From Theocolax elegans (lineage: Eukaryota; Arthropoda; Insecta; Hymenoptera; Cerocephalidae), in assembly GCA_026168455.1 (NCBI GenBank), contig CM047431.1, forward strand, positions 19,890,502 to 19,954,501: DNA of 64,000 nucleotides, read 5' to 3'. The position numbers and the translations under genes were made by a program. Every line of letters starts with the position of its first letter. Positions within the stretch are counted from its first letter, which is position 1. The notes below the pieces were generated by a model. The model saw only the letters and a list, made by a program, of their open reading frames with translations, was not told the DNA's origin and searched no databases. Shown piece by piece: positions 32,241 to 43,599 of the stretch.

Positions 32241-33266
32241 GAAGAATCAGCTGAGAAATATCAGGTGTAGTGTTGATGTCGTAGTTCCCGTATGCCGTAC
32301 CTGAAACATATAAACAAACTCGAACGAACTTATATTAATACAGGTTAATGTTATTATGGATCGAGTGTATATTACCAAGTGTTCACGTTGTTCCTGTGTA
32401 CGAGGTTCCGGGTTCAACATAATATCCAGCAAGTTGAGACGGTGCACGGGAGCAGAAGTCTTTACTACACATAAACGATACGTGCGTCGGATCGGCCGAG
32501 TCAATCGAATGAGATCCAACTGTTGCACACGGCGCATGCGCGCCGACTCGCTGATCGGTTTAACACGACGAACTCGGTGATTCCGAGTCGAGCCGTCGGG
32601 CGATACGTTGTGAACCGAGATTATTATTACAGGGTGGTTAATTTTTATTAATTATTTTTTGAGCTTCCGAAGGTGAGAATTTCTGACTTCCTTCCCTGTT
32701 TCTCCAGCTTCCCGTGTTAGCTGTGAAGTGTGCGTGTGTGTGCGTGAACGCGGCTGGCCACCGTGACGATTTTACGTTTCAACGTGTATTAATTTTATTA
32801 TAATTAAAGAACCAGCTTATGTAATAATAAATTAACAACTTAATTAATAAATAAATTAACATTACAAACAAATCATAAAATAATAATAATAATAAAATAG
32901 AATAAAAAGGTAATAAAAGGAAATTGAAGAGGAATTAGGAATGGAAATTGACAATAATCCAAATGAACACAAGTAATATTTTTTTTATTTTAAATTATTT
33001 CGTCAAAAAAAAATCTATACAAGTACAAATGAAAAAATTAAATAAAGAACCTTATGGGGGAGAAATCAATAGTATTTTGCCCATCATCGTACGTAAGATA
33101 ATATTGAAAATTCCTGAATTAACGCGGCGAGCGGTGGATCGGACCCGACGACTGAGTCATTTCAGGAATCGGCCAAAACGGGTCGGGACTCGACGACCGA
33201 CATGAGTCGGAATATTGAGAGCTGGATCTGCATAAAAAGGGGACATGCTCGAAATTACTACTTGTA
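32241..33266. other. LTR-like or UTR-like GC-richer DNA, unclassified
   Basis: A GC-richer block (32250-32770) has CG-rich words and a following AT-rich stretch, resembling LTR or leader sequence. No paired terminal repeat was found. 33113-33260 is again GC-rich and leads into an ORF. Confidence 0.3.
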
Positions 33267-33689
33267 ATGTCCGTCGTGAGAGTGCACAATGAAACGTCCT
33301 CCGCGGTAGGTGGAGATTGCTTTCGGGGGGAGGAGGAGGGAACCGACCCGTTTGCAATTGATAAACAGCTCGCCATCGATTATGAACTAATAGAGCGAGT
33401 CCGGCCTAATCTTACGCTTAACGTGGAGGTAAGTGAAATAGTGGCACACCCTGTCTGCGGCGTAACCATAATAGGGGAAGATGGCCAGTCGGCGAAATCC
33501 TCTAATACCTGGACCGAGCTGCTGGTCGAGAAAGAACCCGCGGTATGGGTTTGTTCCGATTGCTGCCTAGAGTTAAATATGATAACAGGGCAGACAGTCG
33601 AACGTGGTTGGTATTGGAGACGGCGACCAGGACCTGGAGCGGTTGAGAGACCGCGCCTCCGGGGCGACACTCCAACAGTTGCGCCGTAA
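33267..33689 (+). CDS. Hypothetical 140-residue ORF
   Basis: I do not recognise it. The product is acidic in the first two-thirds and Arg/Pro-rich at the end. It has a Cys-rich VCSDCCLEL segment near residues 94-102. GC content is clearly above the surroundings, which suggests capture from another source such as a retroelement gag or a virus. No neighbouring gene explains it. Confidence 0.3.
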   Translation: MSVVRVHNETSSAVGGDCFRGEEEGTDPFAIDKQLAIDYELIERVRPNLTLNVEVSEIVAHPVCGVTIIGEDGQSAKSSNTWTELLVEKEPAVWVCSDCCLELNMITGQTVERGWYWRRRPGPGAVERPRLRGDTPTVAP

Positions 33690-34488
33690 AAACTGGATAA
33701 TCTAGTGATATCCATATCCGCTATTCCCATTGGACTTGAACAGGGCGTGAATAAAACCCGCATTATTCCTCGGAGCGAAGTATTCAAAAACCCATGATTG
33801 GCACGAAGGAAGTTGGAGAGGCATACAAAAAAAATAATAAATAAATAAACGTATAACTAAAGAGAAAAAAGACAGATAAATAAACAAATTTAAATAATTG
33901 AATAAAAAATAATAAGATAATCAAAATAACATAATTAAAGATTAAAAAAAACACATCTATAGAAAAATGAAGAGATACAAAACAAATACACTCTCAATTA
34001 TATAAGAAATAACCATAAACAGAAAAAAATCCACGCACACAAATAAATAAATAAAAGACAATAAAGAATATTTTAATCAAGCAATATGAAAATACGTATA
34101 AAAAATACATTTTTCTTAGTATAGAATAAAAAAGGAAGTGAAAGAAAAAACCCATTACTTATATACAATGTGAACTGCTCACATGGAGAGATGCAGAAGT
34201 GATAAAGAGGAAAGGTGACTGCATGTGCACTTTTATAGACAGAAATGCACCTTTGAATTAAAGTACAGGGGAAAACAGAGGGAGAAAACATAATAGAAAA
34301 ATTGAAAAAATAAGGAAACCCAATGTATGCGAGATAGTCATTTGCCTTTCCCACTCAATTTCATAGAAAATAAAAATAAACGTGTTCTTTGTTTATAATA
34401 AAAACCTGGGAAAGATGTAGAGTGAACGCTGAAATGTTTTTTATTTGACCTCTTATTACAATACCATAAAGACATAAGCACAAATAAT
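33690..34488. other. AT-rich, no gene recognised
   Basis: A-rich with many short AAATA-type runs. Frames present are short and unsupported. Confidence 0.5.
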
Positions 34489-34500
34489 AAGATATATGTA

Positions 34501-34707
34501 GAGGCCTGCGATGGCTCAGTCGGTAGGGTGTCAGGCTCGTAATCTGAAGGTCCCAGGTTTGGATCCCGGTCCCGGCCGATTGATACAAGCACCCCTGGCG
34601 AATGTATTTTCAACAAGTGCTTTCTTCATCAAGACATCGTATGACCTCCGTCGCTGATTAGCACCGGTTTGGGAGCATAAAAAGAGCGACGTTAAAATAA
34701 AAAAAAA
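34501..34707 (+). mobile_element. tRNA-derived SINE, full length
   Basis: Same family and order of blocks as 30563-30774. AAGATATATGTA is repeated on both sides (34489-34500 and 34708-34719), a 12-bp target duplication. Confidence 0.93.
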
Positions 34708-34719
34708 AAGATATATGTA

Positions 34720-35081
34720 TATAGTTCATGTAAAATATATAATGTTTGTATTTTTAGGGAACTTTTAACAAAAAAAAAGAAAAAAAAATAATTTTATGTA
34801 AATAACTAATCTGAGCAGTTCTTTTTCAGGAGTAAGAGCAAATGAACATGAGATTATTTGGCAAATCAAAAATTAATTATCAGTAAGTAATAGTAATAAA
34901 AAAGGGGGAGAACAAGCTCAACAATAAAAAAAGGATATAAATAATAAGACATACTAAATTTTATATATCTGATACAAAATTGTAACAAACAGCAAATATA
35001 TATAGGAATTTAAGATATACTGTTTTCGGCCATTCATACGATTTTTTTAAACATTATATCGACGGCTAAGAGGAACAAAAA
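34720..35081. other. AT-rich, nothing recognised
   Basis: A-rich runs and no coding signal. Confidence 0.5.
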
Positions 35082-35315
35082 CCTATTTCGGCAGTCGCTT
35101 CGAGAAGAGCCTATCTCGGCAACGGCTTGAAGAAAGACCTATTTTGGCTACCGTTTCGAGAAGAGCCTATCTCGGCGACGGCTTCAAGAAATACCTATCT
35201 CGGCTGCCGCTTCGAGAAGAGTTTATCTCGGAGGCGGCTTAAAGAAAGACCTATGTCAGCTGCCGCTTCGAGAAGAGCCTATCTCGGCGGCGGATTGAAG
35301 GAGAACCTATCGCAA
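35082..35315. repeat. 28-bp minisatellite, eight units in alternating types
   Basis: Eight full units start with CCTAT-TCGG-like words every 28 bp from 35082 to 35305, then a partial ninth. Odd units end CGCTTCGAGAAGAG and even units end CGGCTTGAAGAAAGA-like, so the true period is a 56-bp dimer. The ORF crossing it (35127-35345) follows from the repeat. Confidence 0.9.
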
Positions 35316-35568
35316 GTCAGATTTTTTTGTTTTCAAATTTTGTAGTGGTAGCACTGCGTAATTTGAAATTGCGGGCTTAAAGTGTTGGTAAAAAATTATG
35401 AAAAAATCATGTTTTGTTTTTTTAGTATTGCACATACTTTTGACCTGGTAATTAATAAGTATATTATAAAATATATACATAAATAAATATATCGATAAAT
35501 CTAGGCGACTCTAGTTACTTCCCAATGGGAAATATCATTCAGGTATGAAAAATAATTTTACGTGACGT
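35316..35568. other. AT-rich, nothing recognised
   Basis: It ends in the ACGT (35565-35568) that is the left target duplication of the solo LTR. Confidence 0.5.
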
Positions 35569-36608
35569 TGTGACGTGGTATTCGCGTGCCCGGGTGAAAT
35601 TAATTAATTTATATAATTAATAAAAACCGTTGGGACGCGTTGCCCAATACCGCGCACACAATTAATTTATTATTGATTCGAACTGCGGGCTGTCGCCAGG
35701 AACGCGAGTTCGCTGAGACGATCGGTGTGGAGGATTCGGGCAATCCTCCTTGCCTCGACACGATTACTTTAAATTAATAGGATGTCGGCGGGAGCGGGGA
35801 GAACGAAATAAACACACTCAATTAAAATAAAAATAAAAGAACATTTATTTTAATTTAGTCAACAATTGGCCATCCAGGCCGTGTGCCGCGACAATGTTAC
35901 TTCGCGCGGGCGGAAGTATCGGGAGTCAACCGGATCGAGATCCTCGCCTGCGGTTGACTCCTTCCTGATATCCGCTATTCGGGTACCGGCGTACCCGAAC
36001 ACACTCCCGATGTACACACGCACATACACTCGGGGTAAGGGGGGAACGCGCAGTAGTATAAACTACACTTACCGGGATTCGCCCCGTGGATGGCCCAGCC
36101 GATCCGTGTCCCTTTTTGTCCTCCTGGGCAACGGAGGACGACGTCGGCTGCGGTGGTGGAAGGCGGCCCTGTGCCGCGGCGAGTGCCTCGCGATCCGCGT
36201 CCGCACTCACACCAACACTTCCCGTCCTTGTTTACACTCACCCAAATCATTCGCGGCTCACTCACGAGGATAGTCCGGGTAACCGATGGCTTTACTTACG
36301 CCTCACGCGCCTTAGCCAAAAACACTCTCTCGATCGGTACCGGTTAAGTTTATCCGCCTCGAGCGGCGGATCGGGACATACTGATTAGGCAATCGCCTAA
36401 TTTTCGAAAAAGGGAGGAGAGTGGGAAACACACACACACTCTCGCGCTCTCATTCCTACGTACTATTGCGCGCGTAATTGTACACTTGTAGAAAAATAAA
36501 CAAGTGTCGTCGGTTGGCCTTGACATACGAAAGGCTCCGACGACTTACAATTCGACAATTTAAATACTCTATTCGTCGTGAATAGATTGTGTGACGATTT
36601 CCGTCACA
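35569..36608 (-). mobile_element. Solo LTR of the first gypsy family, 1040 bp
   Basis: This is an inverted copy of the LTR at 10039-11071, with the same TGTGACG/CGTCACA termini. ACGT flanks it on both sides (35565-35568 and 36609-36612), giving a 4-bp target duplication. It probably arose by recombination between the two LTRs of a full element. ORFs inside mirror those in the other LTR and are incidental. Confidence 0.95.
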
Positions 36609-36612
36609 ACGT

Positions 36613-37390
36613 ATATAAAGTGTAAAGTGCGATTTGACAGGCGAGGTCTTGGTATAAATTGCCATTACAGATTTTTCAGTCGCCAAAATTTTGGCGCAAA
36701 GTGCCGAGTCATTCAAATCGCCTAAATAGAAGAATCAAAAATTTAACTTTGTTATTGCTTATAAAGTATATAATGCACATCGTCTTTTAATTCAATTAAT
36801 AATCGAAAATGTTTCTATGTTTGTGAATAATAGTTACACTAACCCAATTTTGTAATTAAATGTCTTTTACATTATAAAGAAACTTAAGTTTAATTTTTTG
36901 TTAATTTATTTTTGTACCTTTTTAATCATGATACAATATTTGAAACAGTTCCCGAGATATCCTTAGGTAAAAGCATATTGTTAAAAATTATAGTGTGGGG
37001 AGACAAATTGATTGACGTACTTATGTGGCAAATAAATTGGCTAAAAAAATTTTGATAAAAATTTAGAATAATAGACTTTGTTTAAAGTAATTAATTGCGC
37101 AAAAAATTATTAATAATTAATAAAACATTTTCTAAATATAATATATAAGAAACGATTATTTTAATTGTCTTGTTTACATCTGGTAAACGAGGTTTTGAAG
37201 AAAATTAAGAATTTTATTTACATACTTTTATTGATTATTTATTAATATTTATTTTTCATTTTATTTACATAATTTTATTTTATTTTTACCCGTCGGTACG
37301 GAAAATCGGAATTCGGCGCGCAATTTATTTTTTTCTCCTTGGAAATGATATCTGAACAAAATCTCAGTTTTAAATATAAATATATTAAAC
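36613..37390. other. AT-rich, nothing recognised
   Basis: No frame or repeat of note. Confidence 0.5.
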
Positions 37391-37456
37391 GACCTCTTCA
37401 CGTAAGCACCGATTTGGGAGCAAATAAAGAGCGACGTTAAAATAATATAAAAAAAA
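37391..37456 (+). mobile_element. SINE 3' fragment
   Basis: The last 60 or so bases of the SINE family are present (GCACCGATTTGGGAGC, then GAGCGACGTTAAAAT and an A-rich tail). The tRNA head and most of the body are missing. Confidence 0.75.
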
Positions 37457-37499
37457 GAGATAAAGAAAAATTCAGAAGAGGGCGAACCCATGAATAAGG

Positions 37500-37835
37500 G
37501 TATATAAAGCGACGCACCTATGGAAACTGGAGTAGACCAAATTAGTTTTTATTAATAGACGCCAGTTCGAAGTCAATCAATTTTAAAAAGTTATTTTAAA
37601 ATTTAACTCTAAATTTATAAGAACTGGAAGGGAAAAGCAATAGAATTCGAGAAAAAGCTCGCAACACTAAACAGCATAACTGGAGGTCATTCAGCGCTTT
37701 GAAGAGTGGAACGAAGGACCACGCTGCATACCGAGGGCGCAGCAGCGATCGACTCCCCGCTGTGGAAAACAGAATCGATTATATCTTCGAAACTTCAAGG
37801 TACATATTTTCTCAAATATCGGTTTACCTTTACGA
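37500..37835 (+). promoter_or_regulatory. Possible promoter with first exon (tentative)
   Basis: TATATAAAG at about 37500 is followed by moderately GC-richer sequence up to an AAG/GTACAT word at 37800 that could be a splice donor. No protein is predicted. This could be the start of a host transcript, an LTR remnant, or chance. Confidence 0.2.
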
Positions 37836-39344
37836 CTGTCATTTTCCTTTATTTTAAAATATTTATTTTCTGTTTCCGTTAAGAAAACCGCGTATTATAC
37901 AAAATTTAAATTAATTAATTATATACAACTTCTTATACTGCGATATATTTCAAATATTTATACGATCTCCTTTAAAATTCAATAAATATTTACATCTCAT
38001 TTATTACTTTTAATTCAAATTATTTCGAAAAGAAAGAAAACTAATCATCATTCCCGAATCTTTTTCGTCAAGCGCCCAACCCCGGAAAAATGTGGACGAA
38101 AGTCTAGGTCAAAACAGGGCGTGGGAGCGCGATTTATTTATTAATAATTCGCCCTCTCAATTAAGGTTTGACTGGCTATTATACTGGCCGTTACCAATCT
38201 AGACGTAACAATACTTTCATTTTCGTTGCTTCGTTTTCAAATTAAAGTTTGTAGTTTATTGATCTTTATTGCTTTCTTGGCGACAGTCTTTTCGTTGAAA
38301 ACCAAACTCATGCAAGTACGCATATGCGTGGCCGTGTCTAGGCTTGATAGCCCCTTTTTTACATAGTTTCTATGATATTTCGAGGAAAAGTGTCGAGATG
38401 CCGACTTTCACTCTTCCAAGAGAAGCTATAAATTGAAATTTATCTTAGATTTTCTGACAGCAAAAAATATTGTTCTCATCTGTTTGTGGGAAATTATTTT
38501 TATTTATATATGTATATATTTTTAAAAAATTTAAAATTTTCTACCACCATTGCATATCCAATTATATCTCGTTAATCATCAGTAAACACCTTCTGCGAAG
38601 GTGTGAAAATTCATAAGTTTGGTGTTATTCTAACTACACTTTTACAATTGATATCTAACAGTTTAATACCGAATTTTAACCCACATCTTTTTTCTACTTA
38701 AAACAATAACTTAAATTTTTTTTTATTCTTAAATAGCTTCCACAATAGAAAGTACTGAACAAAATGGAGTCGACAAGTATTTCTGTTGATAAATGACATA
38801 TTTATAAGAAAGGTACACCGCACCAAATTTATTTTATAATTTTTAGCCCTGCCATGTCTTATAGCAATAAGTAAACAATAATATTTATAATACTATTTAT
38901 TTGAGCAAAACAATATTCTCCAAAACTAATGAAAAGAAATTTTTTTCTTTTTTATTGTTTTTAAATAAAGTATACTTACACACATTTAATTTAACTATAT
39001 TTGTATAAAATTAAAAATATGAAAAAAATTAGCTGTTTCGGTGGAAGCCATTTTGAATGTCGATTAACTAGCTATTCTATCTTGTATTATGGGCCTGTAT
39101 TCCATTCAATTCAAAGTTTTAGCTCTCTTCAACAACGCATTCTAAGTCAGATTCATGATTATGTAGAAAAAAAAACTGTCAAATTTTTTGTGATTTTTCA
39201 GCTTTAGACGGCCATATTTTAAAAATCGCGACAGATACCGTCATTTTAACATCGGATTAGGAAAACTCGGGAAAAAATTAATTGGTAGGTTTGTCAAGAT
39301 TGAAATATTTTTTCTTTCAAAATATTAGCGATTGATTTTCTTTA
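37836..39344. other. AT-rich, no gene recognised
   Basis: A GC-richer island at 38060-38220 contains GCGCCCAACCCCGG, faintly like a tRNA-Lys primer site. No LTR was found around it. Confidence 0.4.
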
Positions 39345-39960
39345 TAGTAATGGACTCCGTGGGACAGCATCTAGACCTCTGCTAACCCACGTGGACAATA
39401 CCGTTGCCTCGAGGTCCTACGCTAGGTCTGTATAGCTCAATGAACTTCTTCTCTGGTATGCCGGATACGGGAGACTCTTTTTCCCAGCCCCCTTCTTTCT
39501 GTCCTAGCCCAGTCAGCGACCTTTGACTGCTTTCTACTGATCTCAGGAACAGTTGTCAAAGCATCCGCTGACCCACATTTCTTAGTGGGTTGCCTTGACT
39601 CGTTCCTCTTCTACAGTGGACGCTGAGATGGCGTGGGTCTCTCTCTCTTTCCACCGTCATCTGTTGACGTACCTCAGCGTGAAAGATGGGCGATGTTTGG
39701 TACATTCCATTGTTACGCGTCCTTACTGCTTTATCTCACTATCCATTATTGGTTTAATTTCGGGGTGCCTCCGTTATCTGGTTTTGATTTGCCCCGAATA
39801 TTTGATTTTGCCGGTAGCATCCATATCTGGAAAGCATTTCCTGATCCACCACCTGAGAAGGCGCCGCGATGCGGGACCAGCGAACCCGACACGGGTGTGT
39901 GTGCGTTCGTTCGTGCGTCCATGTGTATGTGTGCGTGACTGTGATGATATCATACAAAAT
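39345..39960. repeat. Unclassified GC-richer repeat-like block
   Basis: GC content jumps relative to the flanks, and both strands carry frames of about 65-130 codons that I do not recognise. It may be the 3' part of a LINE read on the minus strand, by composition and by words such as TCCACGTGGGTTAGC. This is weak. Confidence 0.25.
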
Positions 39961-42450
39961 ACTGAGACTTACATCGTGCTATCACAGTAGCCGCTTATAG
40001 AGTGTTCACGTGGGTATGTTTAGCTTTAACTATTATCTTATTAAGGGAGAAGAAAGAAAATATAAGGAAAATAAATTTTCTTACTAATGTGCAGTGTATT
40101 GCATGACGGACAAAGACTATGAGCAAACACTTCAACATTGACAAACATAAAACCTGTATCGTTAACGGGATGTAATAGTCAATTTTTACCGACCGAGTAA
40201 TGGCACACGTATTTTGTTAATTAATTATTAAATACTTTAGCCGAGAGCAAATCATGTACGTTTAGCAATTAAGGAGAATGATTGGAAGGAAATTTTATAA
40301 CCTGTATCCAGTATGTCAAAATTTCCTTCCAATGCCATTTTAATACGAATTAAAATATATATTTGAAATTTTGTAGATAAATAGAATGTACAAGTACGAA
40401 GGGCAATGATGTCGCGATTTCCTTTTATTTAAAATATGTATTAATTAATTAAGTATAATTGTCTCATATGGCTAGGTAGGTAACAAATTGAGCATTACAT
40501 TCCCTTAAGGAGGTGAACCAAGCCCAAAGCTGACTTTACCATGAGGTGGGCTTATATGATTTAGTAAGAGTCTGCTTCGTCGACTTTTATAGTCGCTATA
40601 TCCCTCATATCATTGTTTTGTTGATAGGTTAATGCGACTCGTAAACATACATTTGTGGCTTCCTTTTGATAAATTATCTAATAATTTTAAATTTAAATAA
40701 ACATTTATTCTTTGATGACATTTATATTTTGATAATAAAAAATAATCTAGAATTAGTTATATTAAATATTATTAACAGATTTTTTAATTATATAAAAAAG
40801 TAATCGGATTACGATAATAGTTTGCCTAAAAAATCAGTTTATGCAAAAAATAAAAATATATTTGAATTATTTAGCAATTTGATTAATTTCAATTATTCTA
40901 GAATTAAATAATTTCATTTTGTTAAGTCAGAAAAGTTTTACACCCGCGAGATTTAAACTTGGTCTTTCATGTTGATAAGTCTATACGCTAACTATTTCGC
41001 TATTATATACTTCAATTCCATCTTATACTATATGACTACATATTGTAGATAGTAATATTGTTTCGTTTTATGAATTATACTTTTTCTTGTTAATTTTATA
41101 TTTCCATATTTAATTTATTCATGATATGCAAGCTCCCGATTTTACGCAATTGCCCAACCTCATCGATTACGGGTAAATATCAACAGTTTTATACCTCCAT
41201 TATGAGTAAGATTAAGATCTCTGCAAGGTCTGTTGAATGACGATGGTTTGGCTAACAAACACTTATTTTTATAAATTTTTCCTTTGCTCAAAACAAAATT
41301 TTTTTGGAAAATATTTTGTGCCAGTTCGACCCTTTCAATAAATTAAAAAAAAATATTTTGTCTATGTCCATCCCCTAGTTCATTTTCAAAAAATTATTAA
41401 AAATAAGCGTTACAAAAATTGAAGGGTTTTTATTCTTCTATCGAATGCGGGTGGTTATATTGCGTTATCATCTTTTGTTAGAAGGTTACAACAATTTTTG
41501 TAAAAAGAGCAACGTTTAATTCAATTTATTATATCTTCTAAAATTCTAAATATCTTCTATAATATATTTTTATTTCAAGAATCAGTTACAAAAGTATATA
41601 CATATAACTAAAAATTAATTTATATCCTTTTTATGATTTTTGGTCTTAATGTATGCATTTAAATTACTATATATTTATTATTTTCTTGTTTTGATGATAT
41701 AATAGACAACTGTATAATTATTATAAGTACAATATTTATATAATATATAATAATTACAATAAGTAATGTATGAAATCTAAGACTGTCAATGAACGAAATG
41801 TTACAAAATCAAAAATATTTATTAATGTAAATTAATTTATTAAAACAAATTTCCTACCAAAATGAAAACAAATTTTTTTTAACTTTATTATAACATTTTA
41901 ACATCAAAATCCCAATTTCATTTGAGATTTTGTGGATCTAATGCTATAAAATTTCGTATGAAACTAGTGTGGAATATGTTTTTTTACCTTTCTCGATTTT
42001 CTCACTCAAAACCATCTCCCACAACAGTGTCATAATATTCTATTGTAAGTGATTCTTGACCTAAAAATACACTTTTTTTTAGAGTACCCATTTTTATATG
42101 GGTCGAATTTTAACAGATATAGCAAAATAAAAGAAAGGTCGGGTTTTTTCCAAAAATTGTTATAACATTTTAACAAAAAATGATAACGCACTAAAAGAAC
42201 AGGCATTTGAAAAAGGACCGAAAATTGTTTATTTTGAGCGGTGTAACATATATTTTAAATGATTTTCTCGAAACCACCGTCATTTGGAAGGTCTTGCAAA
42301 GATCTTACGAAGCTATGTATGCAAAAAACTTAAGCTCATGATGGTGGTATAAAATTGTTTATACTAACCTATAATCGATCCGGGTGGGCAAATTCGTCTG
42401 ACAGGGAGTGTATGTAGAAAAAAAAAACCATTTAAAAATATGTTTTTCAG
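39961..42450. other. AT-rich, probably ARMC8 intron
   Basis: No coding frame is supported. The polypyrimidine stretch and AG at 42443-42450 form the acceptor of the exon that follows. A faint tRNA-like T-arm occurs near 40940 on the minus strand. Confidence 0.5.
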
Positions 42451-42945
42451 ACAAATGAAGAGCAAAATATATTATTGAAAAGTGGTGCTGTTAATACATT
42501 AGCTGCACAATTGGAATGTACATTTGCCGATATTCAATTACCAGCTCTAGCATGCCTTGCTAACATGTGCTATCAAAATCAAGATGTGGCAACATTGATT
42601 GTTACAACTACATCTTCAGACATTCAGTATGGTAAATCAATACCAAATATTCTAAGTGAATTAATGGGTAGAGACAAGAATACGTTGATTCAACTTGAAG
42701 CAGCACGGTGTATTGCATACATGCACCGAGCTCAAGCATTGACGTCAACAGATTCGAGGGTTGTTTATAAAGCCCTACCTTGTTTAATAAGGTTATGTCA
42801 TAGAGACAGACCAGCTAGAGAAAGAGTAGCAGCTGCTGAAACCCTAGCTTACCTAACCGAAGTCGATACTGACCTGCAAAGGCTTGCTTCTATCAGTAAT
42901 CATTTAATACCAACATTAGCAGAATTTTTAAGGCCAAATACACAG
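42451..42945 (+). CDS. ARMC8: ARMC8 internal exon (armadillo repeats)
   Basis: ARMC8 is an armadillo-repeat scaffold of the CTLH/GID ubiquitin-ligase complex. The exon lies between TTTTTCAG (to 42450) and GTAATT (from 42946). It is 495 bp, phase 0 at both ends, and encodes 165 residues. The translated exon has the helical armadillo pattern and strong family words such as QLPALACLANMCY, QLEAARCIAYMHRA, LPCLIRLCHRDRP and AETLAYLTEVDTDLQRLASI. It matches roughly the middle third of the protein. The open frame begins just inside the exon and overruns into the intron to a stop at 42966. No other ARMC8 exon was recognised, so neighbouring introns are long. Confidence 0.93.
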
Positions 42946-43599
42946 GTAATTTTTAGCACTGCTTAATTTAATATAAAATACATATTAAATAAATAATTAA
43001 TAATTAATTCTTATATCGACTGTACAATAATATAAATTAAATCATAATCATTACGGTCTTACAGTCCATTAATTTTAAAAAATAAAATATTAATTATCAG
43101 AACGTAAATATATCTACATAATATTAAAATTTTATAAGTGAAATTGTGAATTTTTCTGTAAAAAACCCCTTATACTGTAAAAAATATTTAGTGAATGTCA
43201 TTTTTTATGAGTCCATTGTGATCGCATTGATACGAGGATAAATTTACCACTATTACAAATTTTTTAAAGAGTCGTTTTTTATTAGTTTTTTGGCTTGGAA
43301 GTTTCAGTAGTCCGCCTACGTACGAACAACTTTTTATACATACATTTTACCATTAATTATTACAACTGCACAACCGATAATTAATTTTGTTGTCAACAAT
43401 TAATTGTCGTGGTGCTAGGTATAAATTGTATGTATTCAAAAATTATAATAAATATATATTATTTGTAATATTAATAACAAATTATATTTAGAAATATATC
43501 TAAAATAAGCATTTTTCTGTGAATTCCCATTTTACTGTAAATAGTTATATCAATAAACAATATCTTTTTTAGACTTTATGTGTCCCTGGAATTATGACA
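42946..43599. other. ARMC8 intron, AT-rich
   Basis: No coding signal. The satellite starts at its right end. Confidence 0.6.

Noticed and set aside
39595..39990. 131-codon + ORF as a membrane protein
   Set aside because: Hydrophobic stretches exist, but alternative frames overlap equally and the block looks like repeat sequence.
40930..41000. tRNA pseudogene near 40.95 kb
   Set aside because: Only a vague T-arm and D-arm likeness with no pairing support.
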